DNA from: Triticum aestivum
Taxonomy: Eukaryota; Streptophyta; Magnoliopsida; Poales; Poaceae
Assembly (NCBI RefSeq): GCF_018294505.1
Contig: NC_057808.1
Coordinates: 354,566,696-354,630,695, forward strand
DNA length: 64,000 bases
Reading direction: 5' to 3'
Part shown: positions 34,211 through 46,600 of the stretch, piece by piece
How the letters are laid out: each line of letters begins with the position of its first letter
How positions within the stretch are numbered: the stretch's first letter is position 1
Position numbers and translations under genes: made by a program
The notes under the pieces: model-generated
Told to the model about the DNA's origin: nothing
Seen by the model: the letters and a program-made list of their open reading frames with translations, nothing else
Databases searched by the model: none

Positions 34211-35682
34211 AAGGAGTCAACATAAAAGGGATTCAAATATTTGAATTCGAGATGATGATACATGTAATTCATACTCGAACCAAAATTGATCTATCAAACA
34301 TGCATACTCATATGAATTCACGCGCATCTATGTTATTTAATATGTAGATATTACTGATCGATACATTTTAGTAGAACATAATTTGGTTTAAATTTTTTGA
34401 ATTCAACCTTATGATTTTGAGATCATTGTATTTGTAAATCATATTATACATATAAAGGAGCAGAATTCTTTGTTGTGCTTTTGAAAGTATATATAAAAAA
34501 TGATGTATATAGAATTTTATTCCAATCGAAAATGGATCCTGCCCAAACAAAAATAGAATACAAACTGGATTCGAATTGAGTTGGCACGGTAAACGTGCAC
34601 TCTTGCTCGGCAAAAATTTGAACGAAGCGGGGAAAGTCGCAGTAACCGCCCGAAACCAAAATCTGCGAGATGGAAATTATTGCCTATCCCTGACACGCAA
34701 AGCCAATCGGCTCGATTTCTATAGGTTTCGATAGGGGTAGGTTTGTAATTTCACTCAAACATGACATAACCACCTCTCACCCAGATTCATACACGGTGGG
34801 CGCCAAAACACAGTGTCTCCTCGGCCGAAATCGACTCCCTCCCCGATTCATACACGGTGGACGCCAAAAACAAACTCTCATCGACAAATATTCGGTGTAT
34901 GCGAGATTACCGTCCTATCCCCAACCGACTAATATTGCTGTGATGTAGGAAATTTTAAACGGGGGCTAAGTTTGTAAATTTCCTCGCATTTGAGACAAGC
35001 GCGCCCTGAAGACCTGGTTCCCCCTTCCTCGCTCCCTCCATTTCCCCATTCGGACTCCGTGTGCACCAAAACACCCTCTCCACCCTAGCCTCCTCTGTCC
35101 GCCACCCCATCCACCACCGTCCTCCTCCACCATGTCAGAGATGATACCCCGACGCCGTCGTCCATTACAAGAGATCGACCTCTCTCATCCATGGCTTCGG
35201 ACTGGGATCCTTGCATCCCCTCCTCTCGCTTCATCCCCGCCGTCATATACCTTGCCAGCGCCGCTCCTACGACTGTCTCGTCCACCGTGCCCCGCCGCCA
35301 CCGTCTACCCTCCTAGATCTGCTTCCACGCCGCCGACAGCCATCGCTACCGCAGCACCATCAAATTCTCAGCAGATGCATACATGATGCCGCACCAGAGG
35401 CGGTACTCTTTCGTATCTGCTCAACTTGTTTATCGCAGCAAGAAAATAGATCGCCACTGCTTTACTCTGATTTCTTGTCCATCACTTACTTGTTAGTTGA
35501 AAGCAAACATTGGTTGCGAAGTTGCCTTTGTCCGATTTGCACCTTCAGATCCGCCATGGCATGCTCAACACTATACTCGCAATGCTTATGGTTTTCCCCA
35601 TTTATATTCCACACTAGTTAAATGACAATAGACTAAATTTCAAAATTGGGTCAGTCAATTTTTGAGAGCTCGCGGGAGTTCG
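34211..35682. other. Intergenic, no gene supported
   Basis: 34211-34520 is AT-rich. 34780-34880 holds a short direct repeat (GATTCATACACGGTGG at 34784 and 34844). 35090-35390 is C-rich with a leader-like look and an ATG at 35132, but the frame is low complexity. Confidence 0.45.
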
Positions 35683-35945
35683 NNNNNNNNNNNNNNNNNN
35701 NNNNNNNNNNNNNNNNNNNNNNNNNNNNNNNNNNNNNNNNNNNNNNNNNNNNNNNNNNNNNNNNNNNNNNNNNNNNNNNNNNNNNNNNNNNNNNNNNNNN
35801 NNNNNNNNNNNNNNNNNNNNNNNNNNNNNNNNNNNNNNNNNNNNNNNNNNNNNNNNNNNNNNNNNNNNNNNNNNNNNNNNNNNNNNNNNNNNNNNNNNNN
35901 NNNNNNNNNNNNNNNNNNNNNNNNNNNNNNNNNNNNNNNNNNNNN
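35683..35945. other. Assembly gap (263 N)
   Basis: Unknown bases. The right flank (35946-36130) is extremely G-rich (GGGGAGGGGGGCGGGTG), which may be why it was not sequenced. Protein frames spanning it are meaningless. Confidence 0.99.
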
Positions 35946-36225
35946 CGGTGCGAAGGAAGGGGCTCGGGTGGGGAAGGTGGTTGTGGGGGGCGGTGGTGGG
36001 GCCTCGCCGAACGAAGAAAACTCGACGCGGGTGGGGGTGGCGGAGGAACACAGGTGGTGGGGGCGGTTCTGGGGAGGGGGGCGGGTGTCGGGGGCGGTGG
36101 TTCGGCCGGCGGCCCGTGCGGTGTTCTGTATGGGAAGAATTAGAGACAAGGAAGGAGAAGGGTTAGGAGACGTAGGATCTTCATCCAACCGCCTGAAATG
36201 GTCAACTGGCCCAAATGACAAAAGT

Positions 36226-37620
36226 CACGTGACTTGCATGCAGACACGCCTTTATATTCAGTACCATCATCGTAGCTGCTTAGCACTGCTCCTGAATCCA
36301 CCAAGCTAAACAACGTGCCACTCATAATTCCAAACTTATTGCTCAAATATGAATCTGATATGATGCTGATATTACTAAAACAGATAATGTTTAATTGGTC
36401 AACTAATGTTCCTACTTTACTTTCGAAAAGCACGTGGACCACATATAGAGAGACAGCAGGGAGTTGCATTCTTAATGCGCTCTGGTTCATCATGTGTGGG
36501 CACCGCGCAATGAACATTTTATTATCCAAAATCCGCTTGCTCTTCTCTAGCATGTTCCTCTTCCGTTCTTCTCTAATAAGTACTCTCACCATTCCTAAAT
36601 ACAAGTCTTTGTATAGATTCCACCATGGACTACATATGGAGCAAAATGAGTGAATCTACACTCTAAAATGTATCTGTATACATCTGTATGTGATCCATAG
36701 TGGAAATCTCTACAAAGACTAATATTTTGGAACGGAGGGAGTATGATAGTAGTACAGTATGTTCCTTGTAGTGAAGATGAGCAGGGACATTTGCAGTGTA
36801 GAAGTCTATACGGTCGGTTGTGATGGACACTTTGAACTCTTCGGGCGTCTTTGATTCATAGGATTTTGTAAACATAGGAATAGGAATTGTAGTGGCCAGC
36901 CGACTTGAATCCTATAAGATTAGCAAGGAAATGCGGGGAGCTGTGTCGCCTTTGAGAGTAACACTAATATTAACAGTACCGCACCTTCAGTTGAAGAGAG
37001 CTGGTATCCGAAGCCTTTCTAGCCGTACCGGCAATACTAGCACATATATTCCAGTAAGTTCCACTTTGCTGATTTTACTCCTGATGCTTACGGTTTTCCC
37101 GTTATAGCTACACTATGATCTATGTAGCTGCTTTGTGTCGCACTAGCAGCAGTCCACTCTTGAAGCTAAACAACACACAAATAATAGTCCAAAGCTTACT
37201 TCTTCAAATACGAATTGTGATATGATACTGATATTAGTTAACAGACACACATTTAATTGGTCAGGTAATGCTCCCACTTGATTTTCCAAATGCATGTGGC
37301 CACATATAGAGAGACAACGTGGAATTGCATTTCTTTGGGCGTTGTGATTCATCATGAGTGGGCAACCAATATTGTATGCAATGAAGCGGAACCTCAAGAA
37401 TATGCTTCCTCTTCTGTTCTTTAACATGTTCCTCTTTTGTTATTCTGTATTTAGTACGTACACTATGTTCCTTGCCAGGAAGGGTAGCAGGGACATCTGC
37501 AGTCAACAGCTGATAGAGCTGGCCTGTACGTGATCGATAGGCTTTCAATTAGTAGCGGCAATACAACACCGTATTTTCCAGCCAGTTCCACTTTCCCGAT
37601 TTATATATCGTGGTTATGGT
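36226..37620. repeat. Local tandem duplication of about 0.85 kb, two diverged copies
   Basis: The block AGCTAAACAAC...CATATAGAGAGACA...TCATCATG at 36306-36500 recurs at 37157-37370. Further matches continue (TATGTTCCTTG near 36760 and 37465; GGCAATAC near 37030 and 37556). The offset is about 850. Copy 1 holds a Stowaway MITE missing from copy 2. No intact frame; the minus-strand frames in both copies resemble each other only weakly. Confidence 0.7.
36583..36741. mobile_element. Stowaway MITE, 159 bp
   Basis: TA at 36581-36582 and 36742-36743. The terminus AACGGAGGGAG on the right and CTCTCACCATTCC on the left enclose the familiar TCCACCATGGACTACATA and TGATCCATAGTGGA palindrome. The paralogous site near 37450 is empty. 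Confidence 0.93.
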
Positions 37621-38374
37621 GTACCCCTTTTATGTACACTACGATCTACCTAGTTGATGTGTGCTCTTGTTATCATGGTTTGGCAATAAACTCTCTATAC
37701 AGTCTATTATGAACCTATCATCTGCCAACTATCCTTACTTCTGGAGCCTACTTTTTTGTGTAATTGTGCCAGATTATATTAATTCATGCACCATATTACA
37801 GCACACATGAGCTCTCTCAATAGAATCCAGTGATAGCACAGAAGGGTTTACAGAGGCGCCCCTATATTAGAATATCCTCTGCATTACAAAGATAATCTCA
37901 CTGCTATTTATGTTTTCATGGTTCTCAGATATTTTACGTAATTACAGTGAATATCAGAATCCGCGCATCAGAAGAATATTGTGGAACACTGCAACGACTT
38001 AAAAAATTGGCACCAAGGCATTGAGTGCCATTCTGGATGCAATGAAACTCATACGCTCCCCACCTTTAGATTCTTGTTCAGAATATGATCCTAATGACTA
38101 TTCTGACCTCAAGGAGGCAAAGGCGGATGGCCTGTCCTGTTCACCCATCAATGTGTCTGTTCTAATTTGGCAAGGTTGTATTGATTGCGCCTATCTTGCA
38201 TATTTTGTCTTGCATTTCTTCTACTTTGTTGCACCGCCATCTACTTAGTTTTACTCATCATATATGTCAAGATGCCATGCCCATCCATTATCAAGACATA
38301 TTCCATCTGTCTTCATACCATGTTTTTCCACTCAAATGCTGTACTTGTGCATCAGACATCAAAAAGGAAGAGGG
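37621..38374. other. Intergenic, no gene seen
   Basis: AT-rich sequence; the 75-codon frame at 38021-38248 shows no domain. It is cut by the LTR starting at 38375. Confidence 0.45.
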
Positions 38375-39808
38375 TGATACGTCCATTTTGCATCATGCTT
38401 TTATATCGATATTTATCGCATTATGGGCTGTTATTACACATTATGTCACAATACTTATGCCTTTTCTCTCTCATTTTACAAGGTTTACATGAAGAGGGAG
38501 AATGCCGGCAGCTGGAATTCTGGGCTGGAAAAGGAGCAAATATTAGAGACCTATTCTGCACAACTCCAAAAGTCCTGAAACTCCACGAAAGTCAGTTTTG
38601 GAATATATTAAAAATATTTGGCAAAGAAAGAACTAGAGGGGGCCACCCACTGTCCATGAGGGTGGAGGGCGCGCCCTACCCCCCTGGGCGCGCCCCCTGC
38701 CTCGTGGGCCACCTGGAAGCCCCCCGATGCCCATCTTCTGATATAAGGTGTCTTTTGCCCTGGAAAAATATAAGAAGGAAGCTTTCAGGACGAAGCGCCG
38801 CCGTCTCGAGGCGGAACCTTGGCGGAACCAATCTAGGGCTCCTGCGGAGCTGTTCTGCCGGGGAAACATCCCTCCGAGAGGGGGAAATCGTCACCATCGT
38901 CATCACCATCGTTCCTCTAATTGGGAGGGGTTCAATCTCCATCAACAACTTCACCAGCACCATCTCCTCTCAAACCCTAGTTCATCTCTTGTATCCGATC
39001 TTTGTCTCAAAACCTCAGATTGGTACCTGTGGGTTGCTAGTAGTGTTGATTACTCCGTGTAGTTGATGCTAGTTGGTTTATTCGGTGTAAGATCATATGT
39101 TCAGATCCTTTATGCATATTAATACCCCTCTGATTTTGAACATGAATATGATTTGTGAGTAGTTACGTTTGTTCCTGAGGACATGGGAGAAGTCTTGTTA
39201 TAAGTAGTCATGTGAATTTGGTATTCGTTCGATATTTTGATGAGATGTATGTTTTCTTTCCTCTAGTGTAGTTATGTGAACGTCGACTACATGACACTTC
39301 ACCATTGTTTGGGCCTAGGGGAAGGCATTGGGAAGTAATAAGTAGATGATGGGTTGCTAGAGTGACAGAAGCTTAAACCCTAGTTTATGCGTTGCTTCGT
39401 AAGGGGCTGATTTGGATCCACATGTTTCATGCTATGGTTAGGTTTACCTTAATTCTTGTTTCTTAGTTGCGGATGCTTGCAAGGGGGGTTAATCATAAGT
39501 GGGATGCTTGTCCAAGGAAGGGCAGTAGCCAAGCACCGGTCCACCCACACATCAAATTATCAAAGCAACGAACGTGAATCATATGAGCATGATGAAAACT
39601 AGCTTGACGATAATTCCCATGTGTCCTCGGGAGCGCTTTCCTTTATATAAGAGTTTGTCCAGGCTTGTCCTTTGCTACAAAAAGGATTGGGCCACCTTGC
39701 TGCACCTTGTTTACGTTTGTTACTTGTTACCCGTTACGAATTACCTTATCACAAAACTATCTGTTACCAATAATTTCAGTGCTTGCAGAGAATACCTTAC
39801 TGAAAACT
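38375..39808 (+). mobile_element. 5' LTR of a gypsy-type element, first part
   Basis: Starts TGATACGTCCATTTTGCATC, the beginning of a common wheat-tribe LTR family as I recall it. It is about 1434 bp long and is cut at GAAAACT (39808) by CACTA2. It resumes at 63711 with GCTTGTCATTTCC and ends CATCA at 63799. The frames at 38185-39066 are LTR shadows. The LTR is followed by a primer binding site and gag start, so this is the 5' LTR and the element runs out of the window. Confidence 0.9.
39806..39808. repeat. Target site duplication ACT of CACTA2, left copy
   Basis: ACT here and again at 63708-63710. Three-base duplications are the CACTA rule, and removing 39809-63710 restores continuous LTR sequence. 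Confidence 0.88.
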
Positions 39809-40435
39809 CACTGGTGCGCGTCGGTCCTAAACAAACGGTTTTAACCCCTTTCCGTGACGTCATTTGGAACCGTCGCCAAGTGAGTGTGGGCGATAGGGGG
39901 TCCTTCCCACATGACCCAGAAACCGTCCGGGATAGGGCCCCTACAGTACTCCTACTCATTTCTGCTCGCATTGCCATCGCAGTCGGTATTCTATGGTGCT
40001 ACGTTTATGATGCGCGGCCCGTCACAAACGGTTCACTATTATAGAACGTGTATGATGCGCGGCCCATCACAAACGGTTCACCGTTAAGAAGATTAGCTAA
40101 TCGACGTACGAGTGTCGGACAGGATTACGAAATGTCAGACCGTCGTAACATCGTCGTGCACGACAACTATCGCACACCCTATTCTATGGTGCAACATTTA
40201 CGATGCATACTTCATCAAAAACAGTTCGTGGTTGCAAATCGTGTACGATAAGGCAACTAACACAAACGTTTAGTTTGCCCACACCGTTTGTGATATTGTC
40301 TGTCATCGCACACGCTTTGCAAACGGCAACTGTGTGCATGCTTGCACATGTTTCCTCTCTGTGAACCGTCTTGGATTATAGTGCATATCGCTAACGTTTG
40401 TGTTTTACCAACCGCGTGTGCTGTAATAACCTGGA
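39809..40435. repeat. Left subterminal region of CACTA2
   Basis: Repeated AAACGGTTCAC, GATGCGCGGCCC and CGCACAC-type motifs in both orientations, for example at 40010-40085 and 40290-40330. Comparable in style to the right subterminal region. Confidence 0.75.
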
Positions 40436-41224
40436 GAGCGTAATTTCACCATAATTTAATTGCTGCTTTTCCAAATTGTACCGGATTTGGATTTGAATTT
40501 TAATTTGAATGTATGCTACAACTTTATTCATATCCATCAGGTTCAAACAACCAATGCATTATTCGATTCATAGGTACATATGTTCAAGAATTCCATAAGA
40601 ACCAAATAAAGAATGATGAACCACAGTTGTATACTTGTACTATTAAAGATGGTAAAGAAAGAGGCGAAATATATTCTGGTTGCTGAACAAGGTGAAGCGG
40701 AATGCCCATATTGTACCCTCCTCCATGCAGAAGGCACGCACGACTCTAGTCCAACCCCTTGTGATGGCCGACCGCCCATCCTTCACGGTCATCATGAAAA
40801 CATCTAGATAATCATCGTGTTCTGGTAGAAATACTTTAACCTTTGCATGCCCACCAATCATGTAGTTTGAGTGGTCATCTTGAGTAAACTGCTTTGGCAA
40901 CCACTTCAAAGGAAAAACATTCAGACATTGTCATCTAACACAACTCATTATGGGCAGTAAAAAGAAGGTTGCAGATTTCTTACTTACCATCCTGCAGTTT
41001 GTTGTTGTCTTGGATAAAGTGTAAACAAATAGTTTGATTGCCATCTTTGGACCCATTTTACTAACAATCTTTATTGGCTTGCTCACTTGATGCTGGTTCA
41101 TCGATATCTCATTGCCGCATAAGCAGAAAGGGTCGAAACGCGGATCTTTACCAATGACATATGTACCTAAAAGCACCAAGTTAATATTAGAAGCTAAACA
41201 GGAATTGCACAATGATGTAGTACA

Positions 41225-41312
41225 ACACTCTTTTATAATATGTCTATATACATCCGTATGTGGTAGTCCATTTGAAATCTCTAAAAAGATAAATATTTAG
41301 GAACGGAAGGAG
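41225..41312. mobile_element. Half of a Stowaway MITE
   Basis: Matches the right half of the copy at 36583-36741 (ATCCGTATGTGGTAGTCCAT, GGAACGGAAGGAG) and ends at TA. The left half is gone. Confidence 0.8.
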
Positions 41313-41416
41313 TATCTTATAACATCCAATATACTCACATATTAGATGAATTAACATCTTATATTATGGGTCGAAAGGAGTTTAGTTCATTCTTACAAAT
41401 TATCGGCTGATTAACT

Positions 41417-41699
41417 GCTGCTGTATCCATGGGTTAAAGTTAGTTTGAGCTAGTTCGGGCTCAAATAGCCCTAAAGTATATCTAAACATGAGGGCTAGTT
41501 TGAGCTAGTTGCATCTATAACCCACCCAAAAAATTATCCAACCCAAGAGGTGCTAATTGGAGCTAGTTCTCCTAGTGCATTTATTGTCAATCTAACCCTG
41601 CCATCCAAATAACTCTTTGGATGGAGTTAGTTCAAGGTTAGTAATGAGCTAGAAACTAACTTTAACCTCTAGCTAAGTTGAGTATCCAAATAGGGCTGT
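41417..41699. mobile_element. hAT-like MITE candidate
   Basis: The left side has TATCCATGGGTTAAAGTTAG and the right side TAACTTTAACCTCTAGC with TATCCAAATAGGGC, an imperfect inverted pair. The interior repeats GAGCTAGTT. The termini are not sharply defined and no target duplication was established. Confidence 0.5.
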
Positions 41700-43650
41700 G
41701 TTGTTGTTGTTGTTGCTGCTGCTCTTCTACGTATATCTAGACATCATTAGAACATTAATGTAACACTCTTCCTTGTTGCTATGTAGCCTAGGATTGCATA
41801 TTTAGACATTAAGTACAGTGCATGTTGCTATGTAGGCTCAGATATATTACATATGGCCCTAGTTAACCTAACGAAAAATGGGTTGCAGATATATTCTGTT
41901 AAAAGTCCGATTCACCGATTAGTCCCTTATCAGCCGCCGACCTATATGGTACCAGCTACCGATATCCTGAACAGTGAGCAGATATAAGCCATGGGATGAA
42001 ACTAACCTCGATGGAAAACAACAGTCGTTCCCAAAATTGTCTTGTGTAGGTACATCAAGAAGCATGTTAAGCACAATAGGCTAAACATCAACCAAAATTA
42101 TACATGGCAGACAAAATAATCTCCAAAAGATAGCTTCAGTGTGCAGGTTTAAGCACGCTAGTAAAGCAAAACAAGTGGAAAGGTGTGCTAACTGCAACAG
42201 GCCTAACATTTAACAACAAGAAAACATAGTCATTCAAACTGGTATTGTGCCAGTCTAAGTACACTGGTTATGATTAAATAAAAATGGAAAGGCGTGTTAA
42301 CTACAAGATGCAGCAACCAAATGTAGTCATTCATAGTGGTATTGTTGAAAATGGTATTGATGAAATTGAACTACACAGTTCATACTTGCACATATAGAAC
42401 ATCATGTTGTGAATAACTGGAATAAATAAGGCATACTACGAACAACCAAAGATAGCATTTGAAACTGAACATATGCTAAATACAAACAACCGAACAATAA
42501 AAAAACTTGAAAAGAGGCATATGCTAGCTATAACAGGCTTAACAGCAAGCAAATATATGCATTCCTATCGGTATGTTTAAAACTGAATTGATGAAATGTA
42601 TTGCATAGTAAATAATTGCACACATAGAGCATCACATTGTGAACAACTGAAATAAACAAATCATGGGTTTCCTCACTTGGCACAGATGGGCTCGTTCCCG
42701 TGGGAAGAGCACGGACCCTGGATGCGCTCCATGTTGTCGCAGATGGGCTCCTTCCCCTTGGAAGAGCACGGCTGTAGGGTGCCCTCCCTGATGTTGCAGA
42801 CGGGCGCTTTCCCCTTGGAAGAGCAGATGGGCTCTTTCCCCTTGGAAGAGCCGGAGAGGGTGCCCTCCTTGTGGTCGCCGTCGATGAGGTCTGACTTGGA
42901 AACTGTGGATCCCAAGCCAGCATCGCAGAATGTGTCCTTTAGAAATGACAAAAGGGGCTCGATGGCAATGTAGAATGGCAAATTGTTGACAGCGAGCCAG
43001 AAGAGATCAGTGGCGGGGCCATGGATAAGATCGACGACGGTTGAACCTGAGGGGTTGGGGGTGGGCCACTTAACCTGTGACACAGCCCGCCTCAGGGCGT
43101 CGTTGTCGATGACCTCGATGTCGTAGTCAGTGGACGAGACATGCCCGCATACTCTAGCCCGCTGCTTGAGTGCCTGCCGCCAGTAATGGTCGTCAGCTTC
43201 CTCGGCGACGTCGGGCGAAGAGACCGCTATACACCTCTTTTGGGCCAGTCGCTCCTCGAGCTCCACGGGAAGCATAGCCGGGCTTAGGCTACAACGCTCG
43301 GGAGTGGGGGTGGGATGGGGATCTGTGGGAAACGGGGCGTTTGGCAGGCGTCATCTAAGAAACTCAGGGCGGCCTAGGTATGAGATCGGTGGGTAAGCTG
43401 CACGGGCAAACCGACAGATGTTGACAATGGAGGCCTTGCGGCGGCGGCAGCGGTGGCGGGGACCTTGCTAGGGTTTCGAGCGAGGGAGGGGGTGTGTGTG
43501 TGCGCGCATGCCCAAGGAGGTTTTGGTGTGTGTGTGTGTGGAGGGGGGCGCGGGGTGTTTGAGGAAATGATGCGGGTACTGAAAATTTTACTATGCGGGA
43601 GTCAAACGCGGGAGTGAAATGCCGGGCTATTGAAAATTTTGATGATAGTG

Positions 43651-43930
43651 CATCGCACATGGTCCGGAGATAACAACCGTGTGTTATGAAACAGAAAAAC
43701 CCTCGAGGTGGGAAGATATTTTCTAGGGATGCATGCGGGATTGGGAACAAGAAACATCGCACACGGCCCGGAGATAACAACCGTGTGTTATCAAATAGAA
43801 AAACCCTTGAGGCGGGCAGATATTTTCTAGGGATGCAGGCGGGATTGGGAACAAGAAACATTGCACACAGTCTGGAGATAACAACCGTGTGTTATGAAAT
43901 AGGAAAACCCTCGAGGCGAGTAGATATTTT
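43651..43930. repeat. 104-bp tandem repeats, about 2.7 units
   Basis: Units start at 43651, 43755 and 43859 with CATCGCACAYGG-type sequence, then GGAGATAACAACCGTGTGTT and AAAACCCT. The start resembles the subterminal motif, so the array may be derived from terminal sequences. Confidence 0.88.
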
Positions 43931-44214
43931 TGAGAGGGGGAGCCTCGTGGAGCCCAATGTACTGTGCGGATGTGTGCATGACAGGTGCACCGGCGTGGCA
44001 CACGGTTAGTTTGAGTGAAACGTGTCTGTTGCGTCATCCGACTTGTCTAATGTTCATAAATTTGACAAAAAATGACGCGGGAGAGGATCAGAACACGAAC
44101 ACACTTGCATGTGGACCAAATTTATGTATCAGAAGGGTTGTTTGATTTTCAAATACCAAATGCAACTTCGCTGTGGCACCTCTCTCGCAAAGCGCACGGT
44201 ATTGCTTGCCCCCA

Positions 44215-44870
44215 CCCCCCTCGTGTCGGCATGAAGGGAATCCTAAGCTATGAGTGCATGAACCCCTCCCCCCTGAACCGAGGTTCACCTAGCAAAGTGC
44301 GAAGTAGCTAGCAGCCCCCCTCCTCCCTCGTGTCGGCACGAAGGGAATCCTAANNNNNNNNNNNNNNNNNNNNNNNNNNNNNNNNNNNNNNNNNNNNNNN
44401 NNNNNNNNNNNNNNNNNNNNNNNNNNNNNNNNNNNNNNNNNNNNNNNNNNNNNNNNNNNNNNNNNNNNNNNNNNNNNNNNNNNNNNNNNNNNNNNNNNNN
44501 NNNNNNNNNNNNNNNNNNNNNNNNNNNNNNNNNNNNNNNNNNNNNNNNNNNNNNNNNNNNNNNNNNNNNNNNNNNNNNNNNNNNNNNNNNNNNNNNNNNN
44601 NNNNNNNNNNNNNNNNNNNNNNNNNNNNNNNNNNNNNNNNNNNNNNNNNNNNNNNNNNNNNNNNNNNNNNNNNNNNNNNNNNNNNNNNNNNNNNNNNNNN
44701 NNNNNNNNNNNNNNNNNNNNNNNNNNNNNNNNNNNNNNNNNNNNNNNNNNNNNNNNNNNNNNNNNNNNNNNNNNNNNNNNNNNNNNNNNNNNNNNNNNNN
44801 NNNNNNNNNNNNNNNNNNNCCCTCCCCCCAACCGAGGTTCACCTAGCAAAGTGCGAAGTAGCAACACCCC
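44215..44870. repeat. About 107-bp tandem repeat array containing a gap
   Basis: TCGTGTCGGCAYGAAGGGAA begins at 44221 and 44328, and GAGGTTCACCTAGCAAAGTG occurs at 44280 and again after the gap at 44833. The unknown stretch lies exactly inside the array. Confidence 0.8.
44354..44819. other. Assembly gap (466 N)
   Basis: Unknown bases within a tandem array. The true size may differ because the array could be collapsed. Confidence 0.99.
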
Positions 44871-44979
44871 CCCCCACACACACACTTTCAGTCGGCGGGC
44901 CAGAGCGGCATATATCTCACCAAGATGGATCATAAAACGGACCAAGAATAATCCACCTTGGTCGTACAACCTCTCTCTT

Positions 44980-46600
44980 GTTGTTGGTCAAAGTGATGGC
45001 CGTCCATGCGACCCCGGAGATGGGCTAGCTCGCCAATAATCACGCAAGTAGCTAGTCCCAAAGACAACCACTGCATGCGTGTGGCCCAAACCTATGTACC
45101 GGAGAGGTGTGTTTTTGAGTAACAATGGAACAACTTTGATGTGGCACCATGATTTTGAACTAGAAATCCACACACTGAGTGAGGGTTAGGTTGACAATGC
45201 ATATGTATGTTACACCACACTTCAAGCCAACGACGGGGACTCATGCATGCATGCATGCATGCATAGTATATGCGCTCAAACTTAATTAGGTCTGAATATC
45301 ACAATGGCCTATACTACGATAACATGAACCAAATGAAGAATCAGCCATGGTAACCTATCTTGTTGTTGGTCAAGGTGATCGTGGATGTCCACGCGGGCCC
45401 ACGAATATATAGGCTTGTCACCGATAACCACGCGAGGGAGTGTATCGTTCAAAGGCAACCACTACATGCATATGTATGGAGGTGATGCGTGCATGCATGT
45501 TTGAATACACAACACTGATGTGGCGTGTGTGTCAAAAATCATACACTAGCTCCTCACACAGAGCGAGATCGGTTCATGATGTGTCGTTGTACTAGCCACT
45601 TTGACTCAATGGGAGGGATTCATGCGTACACATGCATGTGTGTGTGCTCAAACTGTATCATGCATGTCATCTCAGAGCAAAAATAATAATCCCCTCCTAA
45701 GTCAAATTAACCTCTCTTATTGTCAGGCAAAAAGTAGTGATGGACCAAGCAGGCCCACAGATGGAAAGCATCGATATCGCTGATAACCGCTTAAGTGGGT
45801 GCGAGAGGACAACCACCACAGCTTTGCATGTGGGCCAAACATATATATGTTGAATACCTAAAAATCACAACTTTGATGTGCCACATGCCTCAAAAACCGT
45901 AAACCATGCACCCACACGGAGTGAGGTTCATATCAAGCATACTACATATGATGGTCCCCTTCCCCCCTCTTCACCGCATACTATATGCTCCTACCATAAT
46001 ATATGTACAACCCAAAAGAATCCTCATCGATGGTGAAATTAATTAACCTCTCCCGATGTAGGTCAAAATGATGCATGCATGCATCGACGATGGCCTCGTG
46101 GGCCCACAGATGGAAGCGTCACACATGAGTGTCCTAGCTAGGATATGCATGTGGCCCAAAAAGGTGTTGTGTGATGTTTGAATAACCAATTTCACAATTT
46201 TGATGTGGCACGTGCCTCGGTAACCAAAAAGTCCCGACACTGAGTGAGGTGTACTTGTTCACGGACGCGTTCGTATAGTATATATGCTAGTCCCCTCCCA
46301 CCTCTTAGACGCGTACTATATACCACCATAACACAAACAAAAAAGATTCTACCTTGGTGGTCAAATTAACCTCACTGCCGACTATTCGTCAAAGTGATGG
46401 ACGACGACCTTGCGGGCCCACAAAAAGTGTCACACGTGAGTATCGAGTGTCGTGTAGGACAACCATCGACTGCATGTGGCCAAAACATTTATGTATGGAA
46501 GGGTTTTGTAATGTTTTAAATAACGATTTTCACGACTCTAATGTGGCACCGGCCTGCCTAACAAAACGGCCAACCCACATGGTGGCTCACAACTCGTAGT
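44980..46600. repeat. Diverged tandem repeats of 325-385 bp, five units
   Basis: The order TTGGTCAAAGTGATGG, CGGGCCCAC, ACAACCACTGCATG, TGGCCCAAAC, TTTGATGTGGCAC, ACTGAGTGAGG recurs. The GGTCAAAGTGATGG landmark is near 44985, 45368, 45722, 46062 and 46386, so the period shrinks from about 383 to 325. No coding content. (GCAT)n at 45242-45264 lies in unit 1. Confidence 0.78.

Larger units (their letters stand above)
40643..43275 (-). pseudogene. CACTA2 minus-strand B3-like gene with GxDPRF exon
   Basis: Exon 1 begins at ATG 43275 (MLPVELEERLAQKR) and runs to a GTGAGG donor near 42677. It ends in cysteine repeats of the form CSSKGKEPIC, visible in DNA as a repeated GGAAGAGC motif. A small exon near 42012-42065 (MYLHKTILGTTVVFHR) precedes a GTTAGT donor. 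The next exon, 41166-40988, reads GTYVIGKDPRFDP and ends TTTNCRM at a GTAAGT donor. The last exon, 40903-40643, is a B3-like domain (QFTQDDHSNYMIGGHAKVKV, then RGWTRVVRAFCMEEGTIWAF) with the conserved GW and EG positions, in phase with the previous exon. Introns are long and hold MITEs. It may encode a nuclear DNA-binding protein; relationship to CACTA TNPA-type proteins is a guess. Exon joins are partly uncertain. Confidence 0.55.

Noticed and set aside
35614..36309. Frames of 145 to 215 codons crossing the first gap
   Set aside because: Most of their length is N; the translatable flanks are G-rich low complexity.
38185..39066. A 293-codon plus-strand frame
   Set aside because: It runs from flanking sequence into the LTR starting at 38375 and has no domain. 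The LTR explanation covers it.
39574..40044. A 156-codon plus-strand frame crossing the left end of CACTA2
   Set aside because: It spans the LTR/CACTA junction at 39808 and shows no domain.
44285..44969. Frames of 185 and 226 codons crossing the second gap
   Set aside because: They consist largely of N within a tandem repeat.
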